From NCBI GenBank assembly GCA_029546925.1, contig JAKPQM010000085.1, positions 50,043-114,042 on the forward strand: a stretch of DNA of 64,000 nucleotides, in the 5' to 3' direction. Below are positions 27,935 to 37,057 of this stretch, piece after piece. The notes beneath the pieces are model-generated. The model did no database searches and had not been told where the DNA came from. It worked only from the letters and a program-made list of their open reading frames with translations. Source of the DNA: Actinomycetes bacterium (GTDB taxonomy: Bacteria > Actinomycetota > Coriobacteriia > Coriobacteriales > Atopobiaceae). Position numbers and translations under genes: made by a program. Numbering within the stretch: the first letter of the stretch is position 1; every line of letters begins with the position of its first letter.

Positions 27935-29055
27935 GCCGCAAGGTGAGCCTGATGACGTTTCACGGATCCCATAATTTCGGTTCCGTCATGCAGGCATATG
28001 CTCTTAAACGTACAGTTGAAGACTTGGGTAACGAGTGTGTGATCATCAACTTCCGGCCTGTGGCGCAACTCGATAAGTATTCGCTGTTTCCAAAGATGTA
28101 TGGCATGAAATATTTTGCGAAAAGTGCAGCCCAATTACTTGCCCATCCATTGGCAAGGAGCCGGACCTTCTTCCAATACGAGGAATTCATTTCAAAGAAC
28201 CTAACAGATGCTCCGGAAATAAACTATATAAGAGATCTTATTGCAGTTGAAGGAGACATACTACTTACTGGTTCAGACCAAGTCTGGGGATATCAGATTC
28301 CCGAATTCATCAAATCGAAGGAAGATATCCGGCCTGCATATTATTATTCATTTGCTAACGGTCGCAAAGTGTCTTATGCACCAAGTACGGGAACAGCAAC
28401 TGCTGCGCAACTTTCTTCCTATGCAAATCTAATCCAAGAATATTCGCATGTCTCCGTCCGTGAGAAAAAAGCGACGAGTCTTGTATCCGCGTTATTTGGG
28501 CGCCCGGTTGAATGCGTTCTCGATCCGACGTTCTTGGTAGGTGAAGACGTATACCAAAGTCTAATCGATTCCGATATTGCTGGAAACAGAGCGAGCGAAG
28601 GATACTGTCTGATCTATTCATTGCAAGGATTGAGAGCACGCAAAGACTGGCAAAAACTTGTCAGCCTTATTCAGGATGATATCGGACTTCCAATGATCTC
28701 CGCATCGCATTTTGTTCCCTTGAAAGGGGTCGGAATCAAACCGGTTTTCGATATTGGTCCGATAGATGTACTGGCTCTGTTTAAAAATGCGAGCTATGTA
28801 CTCACTGATACTTACCACGGAACACTCTTTTCCATTCATTTCGATAAGCAGTTTGTAACTTTTACTCCGAATAGAGATGATCCAAGGATCGATGATATTA
28901 CGGATAGGCTCGGCCTTGCTAATAGGGTGGCTCGTACTGTTGAGGAAGCTGTCAAAGCAGCAGGAGAAAGAATTGAATATGGCGAAGTCGCCAGAACCCG
29001 ATCTATTGAGATTGGGAGCTCAATGCAATACTTGAAAAGCGCATTACAAGGATGA
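27931..29055 (+). CDS. Polysaccharide pyruvyl transferase
   Basis: 374 aa. The N-terminal strand and loop TFHGSHNFGSVMQAYALKR, LLTGSDQVWGYQIPEF, VREKKATSLV and LTDTYHGTLFSIHF are the family hallmarks. It puts a pyruvate ketal on a sugar of the repeat unit using phosphoenolpyruvate, giving extra negative charge. The GTG start overlaps the wzx stop and has AAGGAGG upstream, a strong site. Confidence 0.9.
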   Translation: MSRKVSLMTFHGSHNFGSVMQAYALKRTVEDLGNECVIINFRPVAQLDKYSLFPKMYGMKYFAKSAAQLLAHPLARSRTFFQYEEFISKNLTDAPEINYIRDLIAVEGDILLTGSDQVWGYQIPEFIKSKEDIRPAYYYSFANGRKVSYAPSTGTATAAQLSSYANLIQEYSHVSVREKKATSLVSALFGRPVECVLDPTFLVGEDVYQSLIDSDIAGNRASEGYCLIYSLQGLRARKDWQKLVSLIQDDIGLPMISASHFVPLKGVGIKPVFDIGPIDVLALFKNASYVLTDTYHGTLFSIHFDKQFVTFTPNRDDPRIDDITDRLGLANRVARTVEEAVKAAGERIEYGEVARTRSIEIGSSMQYLKSALQG

Positions 29056-29065
29056 GGTATCTAAC

Positions 29066-30043
29066 ATGGAGAAAATGCAATACAGCATCTTTCGCCGCGA
29101 TACGCAAAATGCTTCTGGAAAAGCAAAATGGGATGCTGCTGACATATTCCTTGAGCTTGGCTTTTCGGAGCTCTATAGGCCGTCACGGTATAGGATGGTG
29201 CGGGTTATTCAGCAGCTTGTCCACACGATCACTCTCGGCAATGACGTAATGCTCTCTGTACAGTACCCCGCCAACAAGAAGTTCTTCTATAGGATCCTCT
29301 CAAAAAAGAACAACCGCTCCTTTGCGCTTATACACGATATTGAGTCCCTAAGGATGCAGGCTGATTTGGCGAATGATATAGAGGTATTGAATTCCTTTGA
29401 CTGTATCATCTCGCATAACCCGAATATGACGGGGGCTTTGAGGAGTGGTGGTTATGCGGGGAACATCGTTGAGCTTGGTCTTTTCGACTATCTTGGCTTT
29501 GAGGGAGAGGTTTCGGAAGAAAGAGATAGATCAGTCGTCTCTTTTGCAGGCAATCTAGCCAAGGCTGGTTTTTTGACAAAGATTGCGGAAACGGGTCTTA
29601 AACTCAATCTGTTCGGTGCTCCGGAGCCTAGTTCCAGTGGGATCAGCGATAATGTCCAATTCATAGGTTCATATCCATCTAATGCTGTTCCCGGAATGAT
29701 ATCGGGGGGGTGGGGGCTTGTTTGGGATGGAGATTCGACGAAGACATGCTCTGGATTGACTGGTAACTACCTTCGGTATAACTGCCCTCATAAGGCATCC
29801 ATGTATATTGTCGCCGAAAGGCCGCTTATCGTTTGGAAAGAATCTGGGATTGCGCAATATGTGCAAGAAAACCGACTGGGCCTTGTCGTTAGCAGCTTAG
29901 CCGAGGCTGCTGATACGATTGGTACTATTGGCGATGAAGACTACGAGCAATTTCTCTGTTCAGTAAAAAAAGAGAAGCGGGATCTTTGCGAAGGTAAGCA
30001 CCTGAAAACGGCAGTAGCGAATGTTATTCAGCGCATAGTCTGA
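29066..30043 (+). CDS. Glycosyltransferase (galactofuranosyltransferase-like)
   Basis: 325 aa. The segment FALIHDIESLR, the FDCIISHNPNM stretch and the C-terminal GLVWDGDSTKTCSGL with NCPHKASMYIVAERPLIVW match a GT group often annotated as beta-1,6-galactofuranosyltransferase in Gram-positive capsule loci. It is the last gene of the locus. A run of seven G lies in frame at 29704-29710 (GGW in the protein), a possible slip site but intact here. Donor specificity is not certain. Confidence 0.78.
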   Translation: MEKMQYSIFRRDTQNASGKAKWDAADIFLELGFSELYRPSRYRMVRVIQQLVHTITLGNDVMLSVQYPANKKFFYRILSKKNNRSFALIHDIESLRMQADLANDIEVLNSFDCIISHNPNMTGALRSGGYAGNIVELGLFDYLGFEGEVSEERDRSVVSFAGNLAKAGFLTKIAETGLKLNLFGAPEPSSSGISDNVQFIGSYPSNAVPGMISGGWGLVWDGDSTKTCSGLTGNYLRYNCPHKASMYIVAERPLIVWKESGIAQYVQENRLGLVVSSLAEAADTIGTIGDEDYEQFLCSVKKEKRDLCEGKHLKTAVANVIQRIV

Positions 30044-30471
30044 GACTGCTTTGAGCCAATGTACACCCCAGCTTGAAATAATCACATCGCCGGTAAAACA
30101 TGTTACCGTCTACAGTCGATCGCCTAATCCATGGCTCCGTGCGTACAGCGCGCCCTAGCGACCACCGTTCCACACATCACCGGTGCAACGTTCCAAACTC
30201 CACCGACCGGTCGTGCACGGCGTGCCGACCACAGCTGCACGCCGTGCACGACCATCAAGCCTTCGCGCCTAAACCATCGTCGACATTCGCTTGCGCATAG
30301 ATTCCGCACCGTCTATGTGAATCATGACTATTGCAGCTGATTCACCACACCGTTCCACGCATCACTGCCACAGCGTTCCACACGCAACTGCCACGTGGCA
30401 ACGCGGCTCTTGCACTTAGCGAGGGGCGCGAATGCGCCCCTCTTGCATTGAATGGGCAGTGTCATTTCTCC
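30044..30471. other. Intergenic stretch with IS21-type end repeats and hairpins
   Basis: No gene is seen. Four or five short repeats of the form CGTTCCACNCNTCACNG occur between 30165 and 30395, like the multiple terminal repeats of IS21 elements, and fit the istB remnant that follows. A stem GAGGGGCGC/GCGCCCCTC lies at ~30420-30442. Confidence 0.5.
30209..30253. repeat. Perfect 16-bp palindrome with 13-base loop
   Basis: GGTCGTGCACGGCGTG is followed by its exact complement. It lies between the end of the capsule locus and a convergent istB remnant, the same placement as the other long palindromes in this window. Confidence 0.85.
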
Positions 30472-30600
30472 TTAACCGATGCGTTTGCGCATCGACTTGT
30501 CACCCTCGACGTGGATGATGTCCGAGCGATAGACGATTCTGTCGATGACCGCATCGGCAATCATCGACCGCATCGTCCACCACTGCAGGCTCGTGGAGTT
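30472..30600 (-). pseudogene. istB: istB remnant (C-terminal ~40 codons)
   Basis: The minus strand encodes the last part of an IS21 helper ATPase, ending VIDRIVYRSDIIHVEGDKSM before a stop. The Walker region is absent; the sequence upstream is unrelated or scrambled. It marks a decayed IS21 copy. Confidence 0.7.
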
Positions 30601-30772
30601 CGGCGGCCCAGCCACCGGCTCGGGGAGCCGCCCATGCTCGGCAAGCCAGGAAGCTGGCGGCTCGCCGTGACCGAACCCGAAGAAGTCGCGTGCCCAAACC
30701 CGAAAGATTTCCGTGACCATTCGGGACTGCGGCGGGAATCCTGGACCAGAACGGGACCGGGAAGGAAGCCGC

Positions 30773-32358
30773 ATGTGCAGTTACGAGCAGGGAAAGCTGG
30801 CGATGGAAACCTTCATCAAGCTCGACCATGGCTGCGCCGACACGATAGCGGAGCTCGGGTATCCGACGGCGCATGCGTTGCGAGGTCGGTGGAAAGAGCA
30901 CGGGAGGACCCGCGAAGTGCCGGCGAGCAGATCCGAGACCAGCCCGCGATACGCCGACGGGCAGAGGCGGACCGCCGTTGGGCACCACCTTGGGCATGGC
31001 AAGGGGCTGGCGGGGACGATGGGGGCGCTTGGTTATCCGAAGAGCCGGGAGATCCTCGGCGAGCGGGTCGGCGGGATCGCCCCCGGCCGGCGCAGGCACC
31101 GTGGGCCGAACCCCAGGAAAGACGCGGTTCCCATCGAGAAGGAGGTGAAGGTCGTGGCCGAGCTCGAGGCGAGGACCGGGCCCGCGGCGAAGGTGGCGGG
31201 GAGGCACGGCGTCTCCGGGACGGCGCCCTACGTTCGGCGCGGGGAGGTGATGGGCGATAACGGCGGGGAGCCCGAAGGGAGAGGCGTCCCCGTGGGCAAG
31301 GGGTCCGACGGCCCGCCCGATGACGTCGAGCAGCCGCGGGACATGCTGCGAGAGGCCAGGATGCGGCTCAGGAAGGTGCAGCTTGAACTCGACGTGCGCC
31401 AGGCCACCCTCGAGATGGTAAAAAAAGACCCGGGCGCCGACCCGGACCGCCTGGCCAACGCGGAGAAGGCGGCGATGGCGGCGGCGCTGAGGGCAAGGCA
31501 TGGACTCTGCGAGCTGCTCCCGGCGGCGGGCATGGCCGAGAGCAGCTGCGGGTATGCCGGGAACGCCCAGCTCGAGGGCGAGGCCGAGGAGCGCGCCGCC
31601 GCCAAGAGAGCCGCGGCGGAGGCGCTCGGGCCCAGCGGCGGCACCTGCGGATGCAGGCGCATCGCCGCCGGGATCGACGCCGGGTCCGAACCCGGGGGCC
31701 GCGTCGGCGAGTGGGCCGTGCGGGCCATCATGGCCGAGGAGGACTCGGCCGCATGCGCCGCCAAGGAGAAGCGCCGATGCAGCCCATACGGGGGCGAGAC
31801 ATCCGCCGCGCCCCCGGACCTGCTGCCAGGCGGGCGGGGAAGGCGCCGCTTCCGCGCCGGCGGCCCGGATGAGGAGTGGATAACGGACGTCGCGGAGTCC
31901 CGGATCCCCGCCGGCAGGGCCTGCCTCCCGCCGATCGTCGACTGCTTCGACGGGATGCCGCCGGGCCGGCCGATCTCCACGTCGCCCGACGCGGAGACGG
32001 CCAACCCGTCGCTGCTCGGGGCGGTCGAGCGGCTCGGAGGGGGCGACCATCCCGTGATCCGCAACGGCAGGGGCGGGCATTGCCGATGGCCGGGGTGGAT
32101 AAGGATATGCGGGGGGAACGGCCCGGCCAGGCCGATGCCGGGGAAGGGCTGCAGCCCCGGCAACGCGAGGTGCGGGGCCTCTTCGGAAGAATCGAGATAG
32201 GATTCTTCTGCGGGCGCGATTGGGATGGTGTTGGAATAGAGGAGTTCATCGCCATGCCCGACGCATACCTGAGATGGTATCCTGGCATCAGGATCAAGAG
32301 CGACCTGGATTACAGGAGCCCCATGCAGTACCGCAGGGATCTGGGTTTAGCAGCATAA
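30773..32358 (+). pseudogene. IS3-family transposase, degenerate
   Basis: A single long frame carries the N-terminal helix-turn-helix repeats of the OrfA type (LAMETFIKLDHGCADTIAEL; GTMGALGYPKSREIL), a coiled segment, and the OrfB integrase core. The first catalytic Asp region is kept (WITDVAESRIP, PIVDCFDGM). The second is lost (VIRNGRGGHC where HSDRG is expected), and after a frameshift near 32170 the Glu region reads LFGRIEIGFFCG without the catalytic Glu. The end (YRSPMQYRRDLGLAA) is normal. GC content is extreme even for this genome, with many changes looking like A to G. It cannot be active. Confidence 0.8.
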
Positions 32359-32424
32359 GATGGATCTGGTCCAGGATTTCCACCGCAGTCCCTTTCCTAA
32401 AGAGATGCTTGACCAAACACAAAG

Positions 32425-32529
32425 GAGGAGCTGGAGGCGTACATCATCCACTGGAACACCAAGCGAAGGCAGGTTGAACTGAAGGGACTGACGCCGGAGG
32501 AGTTCCGATGCCAGTCCCTAGCTGCCTAG
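32425..32529 (+). pseudogene. IS3-family transposase 3' fragment
   Basis: 35 codons ending in a stop, with the typical C-terminus WNTKRRQVELKGLTPEEFR. No start and no catalytic core are present. It is a second IS3-type relic of a different subgroup from the one before it. Confidence 0.7.
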
Positions 32530-32664
32530 GCTCTTACTAACCGCGTCCAAGTTTTGGGATGCAGTTCACGTGCGGGACGCGGCCCCTCTTGACCAAACTG
32601 CTCGAATCCAAATGACCGCGGCGCTCAGATCCCGGTGATCATTCGGGACAGTTTCTAGTGAACA

Positions 32665-32940
32665 TCAACAGAAAGGAGGGGCATCCCTGACAGGACAGCT
32701 TGTGCGGGGAGCTCCCACCTCGGAGGCAAGCTCTCCGGCATGTTTGCCTCCGGCCACCTCCCGCTCGCGCTGGATTTCCCTCGGGATGGTCGAAGGAGAC
32801 CTCTCGAGCATCCCAGCCATCTCCCGTATCGAGCATCTTCGCTTTAAGGCCTCCTCGATTCTTTTTCGCTCGGACAGGTCGGGCCTTCTGTAGGAAGCCG
32901 CCCTTTTCCTTCCCATGTCCGCCGATCCTTTCGCATCCAA
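32665..32940 (-). pseudogene. IS30-family transposase N-terminal fragment
   Basis: The first ~65 codons of an IS30 transposase: RPDLSERKRIEEALKRRCS followed by the helix-turn-helix region MAGMLERSPSTIPREIQRER. The DDE core is missing. A C-terminal piece of a similar transposase is found at 48062-48403, also on the minus strand, so one element may have been split by rearrangement. Confidence 0.7.
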
Positions 32941-33145
32941 GGCGAAGCCCTATTGCCTTGTCTTCTCAAGAAAGGATTCTCGAACTTATTGCATCATGTT
33001 GCGCTGAGTTTAGGAGCTGTTGCGTTGAGGTTGGGAATCAAGTCTTTCGTCGATACCAAGTCAATCAAACAGGGTACTTTTGATTATCTAACAACAAATA
33101 CGATAGAATTACTCCATAATTTATTTCCTAGCTTAGGAGAAAGCT

Positions 33146-34093
33146 ATGAGGATAACGTTGCCAACAAATGCATGCGATGATATTCATAATTTTATCCACT
33201 CTTTCGTGAACAACGAAAGCTTATATCAGTTGGTTAATGCTTTTGGAGGACAATACAAGAGCACAAATGCTACTGCTAATCTTAAATATTTGTTGAGATT
33301 TAGTGATTGCTGGGATTATAGGGGTAGCACAAGGGCAAGGACAGAGCACGACGAGAATGCACGCTGGCTGGTTGGGAAAGAAAGTTTTACTGATAATCAG
33401 ATTATGCATCTAAAAAAAGCAAAAAAGGATTTAGGATTAGTCGATAATGCTACACCCAAGCGCAATGAGTACGACTATATATGGGTTCTTGGGGGTGCAA
33501 AGCTTTCTTGTCTCCTCAGAACGAAGCTTGCAAAAAAAATATATGATGGTCTGAATTGCAGGCCACGAAAGCTGTCTTTGTTGGGCTCTTCAAGACCGAT
33601 CAATGACTCAGAGCGCAGAGCAACCGATACTTATGCACAAGGTGCAGACACAGAATTTGATCTATTTGTTGCAGCACACAACAGTATTTTTTCACACTGT
33701 GATTCAACCGTTAAAATGGGAAAAAGGGACAATACACACAGTAGCTGGATTATTATGGAATTCGAAGATGGAACTAGCGTCTTGTCTGCACCTTCAACCG
33801 ACCCAAAAAGAAGAAGAGCAAATTCATTAGATACGTATCTATTTTTTATGAAGCAATATAATGTGCAACCCAAATCAACTATTTTGCTTGTTACAAGTGA
33901 GATATACGTACCGTACCAGCATTTAGAAGCATTTCGTTCGGTCGTTTTACCCAACAATGTTGAGATTGAAACAGTAGGGTTTCCGTCTGAATGGGGAGGG
34001 GAGCTACAGGGGATGAATTCGGACGAAAATTATCTTCAGGAAATCAGATCGGCCATTCAATCTCTTAATCGATTAGTAGATAGCATATCTTAA
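33146..34093 (+). CDS. Unknown protein of a low-GC two-gene islet
   Basis: 315 aa, no membrane segment or signal. The middle part alternates predicted strands and helices (YDYIWVLGGAKLSCLL; KLSLLGSSRPINDSER; STILLVTSEIYVPYQHLEAF), with only a weak resemblance to DUF218/ElyC-SanA-type proteins: a Gly-rich first strand, then an LLVTS strand followed by a His. I do not assign a function. TAGGAG sits before the ATG. The gene and its neighbour are much richer in A+T than flanking DNA and lie between transposon relics, pointing to recent transfer. The next gene starts 21 bases after the stop, so they are probably one operon. Confidence 0.75.
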   Translation: MRITLPTNACDDIHNFIHSFVNNESLYQLVNAFGGQYKSTNATANLKYLLRFSDCWDYRGSTRARTEHDENARWLVGKESFTDNQIMHLKKAKKDLGLVDNATPKRNEYDYIWVLGGAKLSCLLRTKLAKKIYDGLNCRPRKLSLLGSSRPINDSERRATDTYAQGADTEFDLFVAAHNSIFSHCDSTVKMGKRDNTHSSWIIMEFEDGTSVLSAPSTDPKRRRANSLDTYLFFMKQYNVQPKSTILLVTSEIYVPYQHLEAFRSVVLPNNVEIETVGFPSEWGGELQGMNSDENYLQEIRSAIQSLNRLVDSIS

Positions 34094-34114
34094 CTTCTGC
34101 CGGGGTATTTAGAA

Positions 34115-34831
34115 ATGAAAGTTACAGATGTTGCACTTCTTGTTGGCATTATCGCTGATATAACTATAGTAGTATCGCTTTTACAAATTCATTACACCGC
34201 GAAAAACCTTAAACTAGAGGCCTTTCTTGAAATAAAAAGGATTTTTAAGGACAATCAAAAAATTTTTGACAGGATATATGAGTTTCCTGTTGAAATGCTA
34301 TGTAGTTCTGAACAGTTTTACAATAATCCGCCCAAAAGACATAGAAACACAAAACATACAGAAGGCGAGAGACGTAGATGTGAGCTGAGGGATGAACAGA
34401 AGACAGCCGTAAGCATGCTCTCGGAAGAACAGATAAAATGCGCGAAAAAATGCATCGATGCACTAAATGATGTAACGGCATTAATAGAGTCTAGATTTAT
34501 CTCATATGATGATGTTTTATCAATGTATCATACGCTTATACTCAGACTGGTATATGTAATAGAGCCTGTTAGGAAACAGATAGAGTCTGACAATCTAAAT
34601 TCAATTGGTGGAAATTACGGCAATCGTCTATTACGCCTCCGACATCAGGCGTTCCATTATAACCGAATGCATCCTAAGCATAGAGATGTAAGCATACGGA
34701 TTGTGATGTACAATGACGGAATAGAGTATAGCCGTGCTATTATACCTGCTCTAACTGGGAATGTAATTTTTCGTTTCACAATAAGCCTTATTTCACAGGT
34801 AAAATATGCTAAGGTGAAGTTTTTTTATTAA
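34115..34831 (+). CDS. Unknown membrane-anchored protein of the two-gene islet
   Basis: 238 aa. One N-terminal membrane helix (VALLVGIIADITIVVSLLQI) is followed by a charged, helical cytoplasmic part rich in Lys, Arg and Tyr. It recalls DUF4760-type small membrane proteins but I cannot place it firmly. GGGGT precedes the ATG. Paired with the soluble protein before it, it gives a soluble-plus-membrane layout often seen in phage-defence modules; that is a guess from context and layout, not from motifs. Confidence 0.7.
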   Translation: MKVTDVALLVGIIADITIVVSLLQIHYTAKNLKLEAFLEIKRIFKDNQKIFDRIYEFPVEMLCSSEQFYNNPPKRHRNTKHTEGERRRCELRDEQKTAVSMLSEEQIKCAKKCIDALNDVTALIESRFISYDDVLSMYHTLILRLVYVIEPVRKQIESDNLNSIGGNYGNRLLRLRHQAFHYNRMHPKHRDVSIRIVMYNDGIEYSRAIIPALTGNVIFRFTISLISQVKYAKVKFFY

Positions 34832-34953
34832 TCCTTGATTATTACGCCGATTTTGCTGATTATTCCGACGTAATCGGTCGTCTCCTCCAATATTTGATGA
34901 CACCCATTCCAGACCATCGGCACCCTCTTCGCCCCGTCGGCACCCCAGCTAAC

Positions 34954-35023
34954 GATCGTGTCGGAAAAGTTGGTGTAAGCCCGGGAACGGCCCCTCGCTT
35001 ACACCAACTTTTCCGACACGATC
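34954..35023. repeat. Perfect 27-bp palindrome with 16-base loop
   Basis: The arm GATCGTGTCGGAAAAGTTGG continues to 34980 and is repeated inverted at 34997-35023. It follows the two-gene islet. A 14-base part of the arm (AAAAGTTGGTGTAA) recurs alone at 47696-47709, next to two other palindromes. Confidence 0.88.
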
Positions 35024-35059
35024 AACCATTGGAGACCGAGATGAAGGGGATGAGGCTTA

Positions 35060-35416
35060 TAGGACTTTGATTTGTTTTCCTCCTAATATGAGCATACTGG
35101 GCGCAGCATAACTCGAGGAAGCGCCTGGTGCTGAGCGCCGGCGGATCCGGTGCGGCCGTTATAGGCTGTCAGGGTTTCCCAGTGTCCCTACAATGGCTGC
35201 ATCGGACACAGGGAAAGAGGATGGTCCGACGCTGGTGGCCGACGAATCCGGTTTGGCCATGTGCGGCTGTCCATATGATCTTTTTTGTCATGCCGCCGGG
35301 TTCGCTGGCGCCGACCGATGGCCGATAGGTTGATGCCGGGGCGCGCTTGGCGCAGCCTGCTCTCCCAAGGTAATGCCGCGGCCGAACGCCAGCTCCTCAC
35401 AAACGAAGGGGGCCGA
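35060..35416 (+). ncRNA. Probable IS110 bridge-RNA leader
   Basis: The ~390 bases before the IS110 transposase carry no gene. They hold a strong hairpin at 35175-35216: TTTCCCAGTGTCC pairs with GGACACAGGGAAA with one mismatch around a 16-base loop. IS110-group elements are known to encode a bridge RNA in this left-end region whose internal loops pair with target and donor DNA. Size, position and a large internal loop fit; I cannot fix its ends. Confidence 0.5.
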
Positions 35417-36616
35417 ATGGAAAGAGAGTTCGACATCAGCTGCGGGGTCGACGTGGGCAAGTGGTCGCACCACTTCACGGCCATCGACGGCCGAACGGGC
35501 GAGGTCCTGCTGGACGCGAGGGTCGGGCAGGACGAGCGCGAGATCCGCGATGCCCTCGGCGGGCTCGCGCGCGCCGGAAGGACCATGGTCGTGGTCGACC
35601 AGCCCGGCAGCATGTCCGCCCTGCTCCTCGCGGTCGCCGACGACATGGGCATCCCCCGCGGGCTCATCACGCCCCGGGCGATGGCGCAGGCCATCGGGAT
35701 GTGCGGCGGGGAGGTGAAGACCGACGCGCACGACGCGTTCGTGATGGCCGAGGTGTCGGCGGGCCTGCCCCGCCTCGTCAAGCCCGTGGGCGCCAAGAGC
35801 GGCGCCTGCCTGCGCCTGGCATCCCTCATGTCGTACGACCGCGAGCTAACCGAGGAGGCGACCAGGGCCGGAAACAGGCTCCACGACCTGCTGCTATCTA
35901 CCTGCCCCGCGCTCGAGGCCCATCTCGCAGGCAAGCGCCTACAGAGCCAGCTCTACCTGACCGTGCTTGCGAGGTACGGCGGATGCCACGGCCTCAAGAA
36001 GGCCGGCCGCGGCAACGTCAGGCGCTGGGCGAAGGCGCGCAGGGGCATGGGGCCGGCTGCGCTGACGAAGATAGACGAGCTGTTCGAGGTCGTCTCCCGC
36101 CAGACCGTGTCGCTGCCCGGAACGGCGGGAACCGAGGAGCTCGTCAAGCTCGAGGCATCCTACCTCCTCGCGACGCTGAAGTCGCGCAAGGAGGTGGCCG
36201 CCAAGAGGGACGAGGCGCTCTCTGCGATGCCCGAGGCCCAGATCCTGATGACGCTGCCAGGATTGGGCGCCGTGACGTGCGCGACGTTCCTCTCCGAGGT
36301 CGGGGACGTCTCGAGGTTCGGCTCGGCGGCCAAGCTGGCCGCCTACGCGGGCCTCGCGCCGCGCGTCAGGCAGTCGGGGACGACGGTGCGCTCCGTCACC
36401 AAGCCGCGCGGCGGCAACCGCAGGCTCAAGCGGGTCCTCGTGCTGTCGGCGAGCAAGTCCATACTCTTCTGCGGCGAGTCAAGGGCGTACTACGACAGGA
36501 AGAGGGCCGAGGGGCGCAGCTACGGATCGGCCATCACCGCCCTTGCGAGAAGGAGGCTGAACGTCATGTACGCGATGCTGCGTGACGGGAAGCCCTACGA
36601 AAAGAATAACGGCTAG
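35417..36616 (+). CDS. IS110-family transposase
   Basis: 399 aa, full length. The N-terminal RuvC-like DEDD domain shows CGVDVGKWSHHF, VVVDQPGS and KTDAHDAFVMAE. The C-terminal Transposase_20 domain shows LMTLPGLGAVTCATFLSEVG, KLAAYAGLAP with the RQSG serine motif, and GNRRLKRVLV. The ATG at 35417 follows GAAGGGGG and starts at the DEDD domain. No frameshift or stop is seen, so it may be active. It recombines DNA guided by a bridge RNA. Confidence 0.92.
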   Translation: MEREFDISCGVDVGKWSHHFTAIDGRTGEVLLDARVGQDEREIRDALGGLARAGRTMVVVDQPGSMSALLLAVADDMGIPRGLITPRAMAQAIGMCGGEVKTDAHDAFVMAEVSAGLPRLVKPVGAKSGACLRLASLMSYDRELTEEATRAGNRLHDLLLSTCPALEAHLAGKRLQSQLYLTVLARYGGCHGLKKAGRGNVRRWAKARRGMGPAALTKIDELFEVVSRQTVSLPGTAGTEELVKLEASYLLATLKSRKEVAAKRDEALSAMPEAQILMTLPGLGAVTCATFLSEVGDVSRFGSAAKLAAYAGLAPRVRQSGTTVRSVTKPRGGNRRLKRVLVLSASKSILFCGESRAYYDRKRAEGRSYGSAITALARRRLNVMYAMLRDGKPYEKNNG

Positions 36617-36921
36617 CCCGATTCCACCCGATGCCAGCCGTATCCTTGCAGGCCCCATTGTAGCAGGGGCTGGCGTCAGCATGCCCATCGATGCGCCTGG
36701 GACGTTGCATGGGGATCTTGCCCGAAAACTCGCAGAAAATAATAGGTTGACAAAAAGTGTGTATAGATTTGGGGTGTTGACGCAGGTCAGCACCCTTTTT
36801 TTGGCCGTTTGAATTTGTCGGGGCAATTTGAACACTCGGACAAAAAGTGTGTATGAAAAGGCACCAAAACCGCAGGTAGATAACCAAAAATGAAGCCGTT
36901 GAATCTGTCTCTGAGAGAAGA
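36617..36921. other. Non-coding stretch with repeats between IS110 and IS21
   Basis: No gene is seen. The start should contain the short right end of the IS110 element. A 15-base direct repeat (ACAAAAAGTGTGTAT) occurs at 36750-36764 and 36840-36854, flanking the terminator at 36772. A TTGACA box overlaps the first copy, but I see no matching -10 box. Confidence 0.5.
36772..36802 (+). terminator. Rho-independent terminator
   Basis: The stem GGGTGTTGAC/GTCAGCACCC (one G-T pair) with a four-base loop is followed by seven T. This is a textbook intrinsic terminator on the plus strand, ~155 bases after the IS110 transposase. Confidence 0.85.
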
Positions 36922-37057
36922 TGTTAGCGCCGGGCGAATTCAACCACAAACGGTCGGGCTAAAACAACCAATCCGGGTCAGATGAAAGCAGCCACCGCAC
37001 TGTCCCATGTCCCCTAAGCCGGTGTTGTCGACGCGCCGGCGTTAGGAGGACGGATGG

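Noticed and set aside
30044..30471. Short plus-strand frames in the repeat-rich stretch
   Set aside because: They are built from the IS21 end repeats and change frame with them; no start sites or motifs.
30500..32080. 526-codon minus-strand frame over the IS3 relic
   Set aside because: Only its last ~40 codons are meaningful (istB end); the rest is antisense to the degenerate transposase.
36750..36854. CRISPR array start from the 15-base direct repeat
   Set aside because: Only two copies, 90 bases apart, no cas genes nearby. No CRISPR array was seen anywhere in the window.
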